From Akkermansiaceae bacterium (GTDB lineage: Bacteria; Verrucomicrobiota; Verrucomicrobiia; Verrucomicrobiales; Akkermansiaceae): DNA of 5,255 nt. The notes under the pieces were generated by a model. It was not told the origin of the DNA. It made no database searches and saw nothing but the letters and a program-made list of their open reading frames with translations. The stretch spans positions 1 through 5,255 of the forward strand of contig JALOTR010000266.1 in NCBI GenBank assembly GCA_025457805.1, in the 5' to 3' direction. Numbering within the stretch: position 1 is the first letter of the stretch; each line of letters opens with the position of its first letter. Made by a program: the position numbers and the translations under genes. Shown here piece after piece: positions 4,697-5,255 of this stretch.

Positions 4697-5255
4697 ATGA
4701 AAAATCCACCATTTCTCCCGCTTCTGAACTCCATCACAGCGGGTATCATCCTGGTTTCGCAGGCGGGCCAGGCCCAACCCACATCTTCGCTCGTCTTTCC
4801 GGGTGCCGATGGCAGGTTGCAATACAGCCTGTATGCCAACGAGTCCCAGACTGCGGTGGCAAACCGCATGATCGACTTCTCCCGCGCTGGCTACATGGAT
4901 GGCGGAGTTGCCATCCCTTGGGTTCCTGTCGTCAGGACGCTCAATCCCGATCCGCTTGGCGGAGATGACACTCTTCGCATCCGGAGCGCCATCGCCGAGA
5001 TCGCGGCAATGCCCCTGTCGTCTGCCGGATTTCGCGGCACCCTGCTGCTCACGGCTGGAGCCTACCGCGTTTCTGACAGGATCACCATCGGCGCGAGTGG
5101 CATCGTCATTCGCGGGGAAGGGCAGGGCACGAACGGCACGGTGGTGACTTATACCACAACGAATGTTTATGGCGTCGATCCCTATGCCATTTTGTTCTAC
5201 TTCTCGGGTGGCTCCGGCTGGACGAAGGTAGCAGCCACCGAAACCCCGGTCACGG
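4697..5255 (+). CDS. Secreted pectate-lyase-like right-handed beta-helix protein (cut by right window edge)
   Basis: The first 186 residues of what is probably a large exported protein. Residues 1-26 make a signal peptide (hydrophobic segment about 14-21, likely cleavage after GQA26). The mature N-terminus carries DFSRAGYMDGGVAIP (60-74), GGDDTLRIRSAIAEIAA (88-104), FRGTLLLTAGAYRVSDRITI (112-131) and GIVIRGEGQGTNGTVV (135-150). The D-D-T-x-x-I-x-x-A-I pattern followed by G-x-Y-x-V and G-x-x-I-R-G-E-G is the usual entry of pectate-lyase-superfamily beta-helices found in lyases and glycoside hydrolases. Catalytic residues would lie further along and are outside the window, so it could be a lyase, a hydrolase or a non-catalytic binding protein. 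The start is the first ATG after an in-frame TGA at 4667; the nearest AGG-like ribosome site (AAAGG, 4678-4682) is rather far. Proximity to the sulfatase suggests joint action on a sulfated or uronic-acid-containing polysaccharide. Confidence 0.85.
   Translation, partial: MKNPPFLPLLNSITAGIILVSQAGQAQPTSSLVFPGADGRLQYSLYANESQTAVANRMIDFSRAGYMDGGVAIPWVPVVRTLNPDPLGGDDTLRIRSAIAEIAAMPLSSAGFRGTLLLTAGAYRVSDRITIGASGIVIRGEGQGTNGTVVTYTTTNVYGVDPYAILFYFSGGSGWTKVAATETPVT

Noticed and set aside
4518..4700. 60-codon frame ending in ATGA at the beta-helix start, mirroring the sulfatase leader ORF
   Set aside because: It has no ATG, only TTG or GTG starts, no ribosome site, and an arginine-rich translation; the terminal overlap is an automatic result of the ATG-AAA start.
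4372..4968. 198-codon plus-strand frame spanning the sulfatase end, the gap and the beta-helix start
   Set aside because: It is out of frame with both flanking genes, overlaps the signal peptide and conserved blocks of the beta-helix protein, and its composition (rich in Arg, Ser, Pro, His) is typical of a shadow frame.
1..5255. CRISPR arrays, tRNA/rRNA genes, insertion sequences or toxin-antitoxin genes
   Set aside because: No regularly spaced repeats, cloverleaf-like structures, transposase motifs or toxin families were seen on either strand.

Overview
The window looks like a chromosomal segment from a GC-rich, Gram-negative, polysaccharide-degrading member of the Planctomycetota-Verrucomicrobiota group, most likely Verrucomicrobiota. 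The basis is the gene content: a verrucomicrobial/planctomycetal-style ECF sigma factor with a one-TM anti-sigma-like partner, a secreted S1-type sulfatase, and a secreted right-handed beta-helix protein. This is a judgement from protein features; no database search was possible.

Layout: (1) 1-896, minus strand: the N-terminal ~298 residues of malate synthase G (glcB), cut by the left window edge. (2) 897-1108: a divergent intergenic region with two small inverted repeats. (3) 1109-1717, plus: an ECF-type sigma factor. (4) 1714-2793, plus: a membrane anti-sigma-like protein whose GTG start overlaps the sigma stop codon (GTGA). It has a cytoplasmic helical N-terminus, one TM segment and a ~225-residue extracytoplasmic domain that reads like a beta-sandwich (carbohydrate-binding-like) fold. 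(5) 2794-3007: a leader region with a candidate promoter element, an inverted repeat and a possible 33-codon upstream ORF. (6) 3008-4435, plus: a secreted Cys-type (formylglycine) sulfatase with all expected active-site motifs. (7) 4436-4696: a terminator-like structure running directly into a second copy of the same promoter-like element. (8) 4697-5255, plus: the start of a secreted pectate-lyase-like beta-helix protein, cut by the right window edge.

Working model (inference): genes 3 and 4 form a trans-envelope signalling pair in which the anti-sigma protein senses an extracellular ligand, perhaps a glycan, and releases the sigma factor. The sulfatase and beta-helix protein are the likely outputs. 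Both carry, at nearly the same distance upstream (167 and 178 nt), a related 31-bp element (22/31 identical, including a perfect 10-mer). Its GGA...GTC spacing resembles an ECF-type promoter. That shared element is the most specific, checkable hint of a small sulfated-polysaccharide regulon. The divergent malate synthase is probably an unrelated metabolic neighbour.
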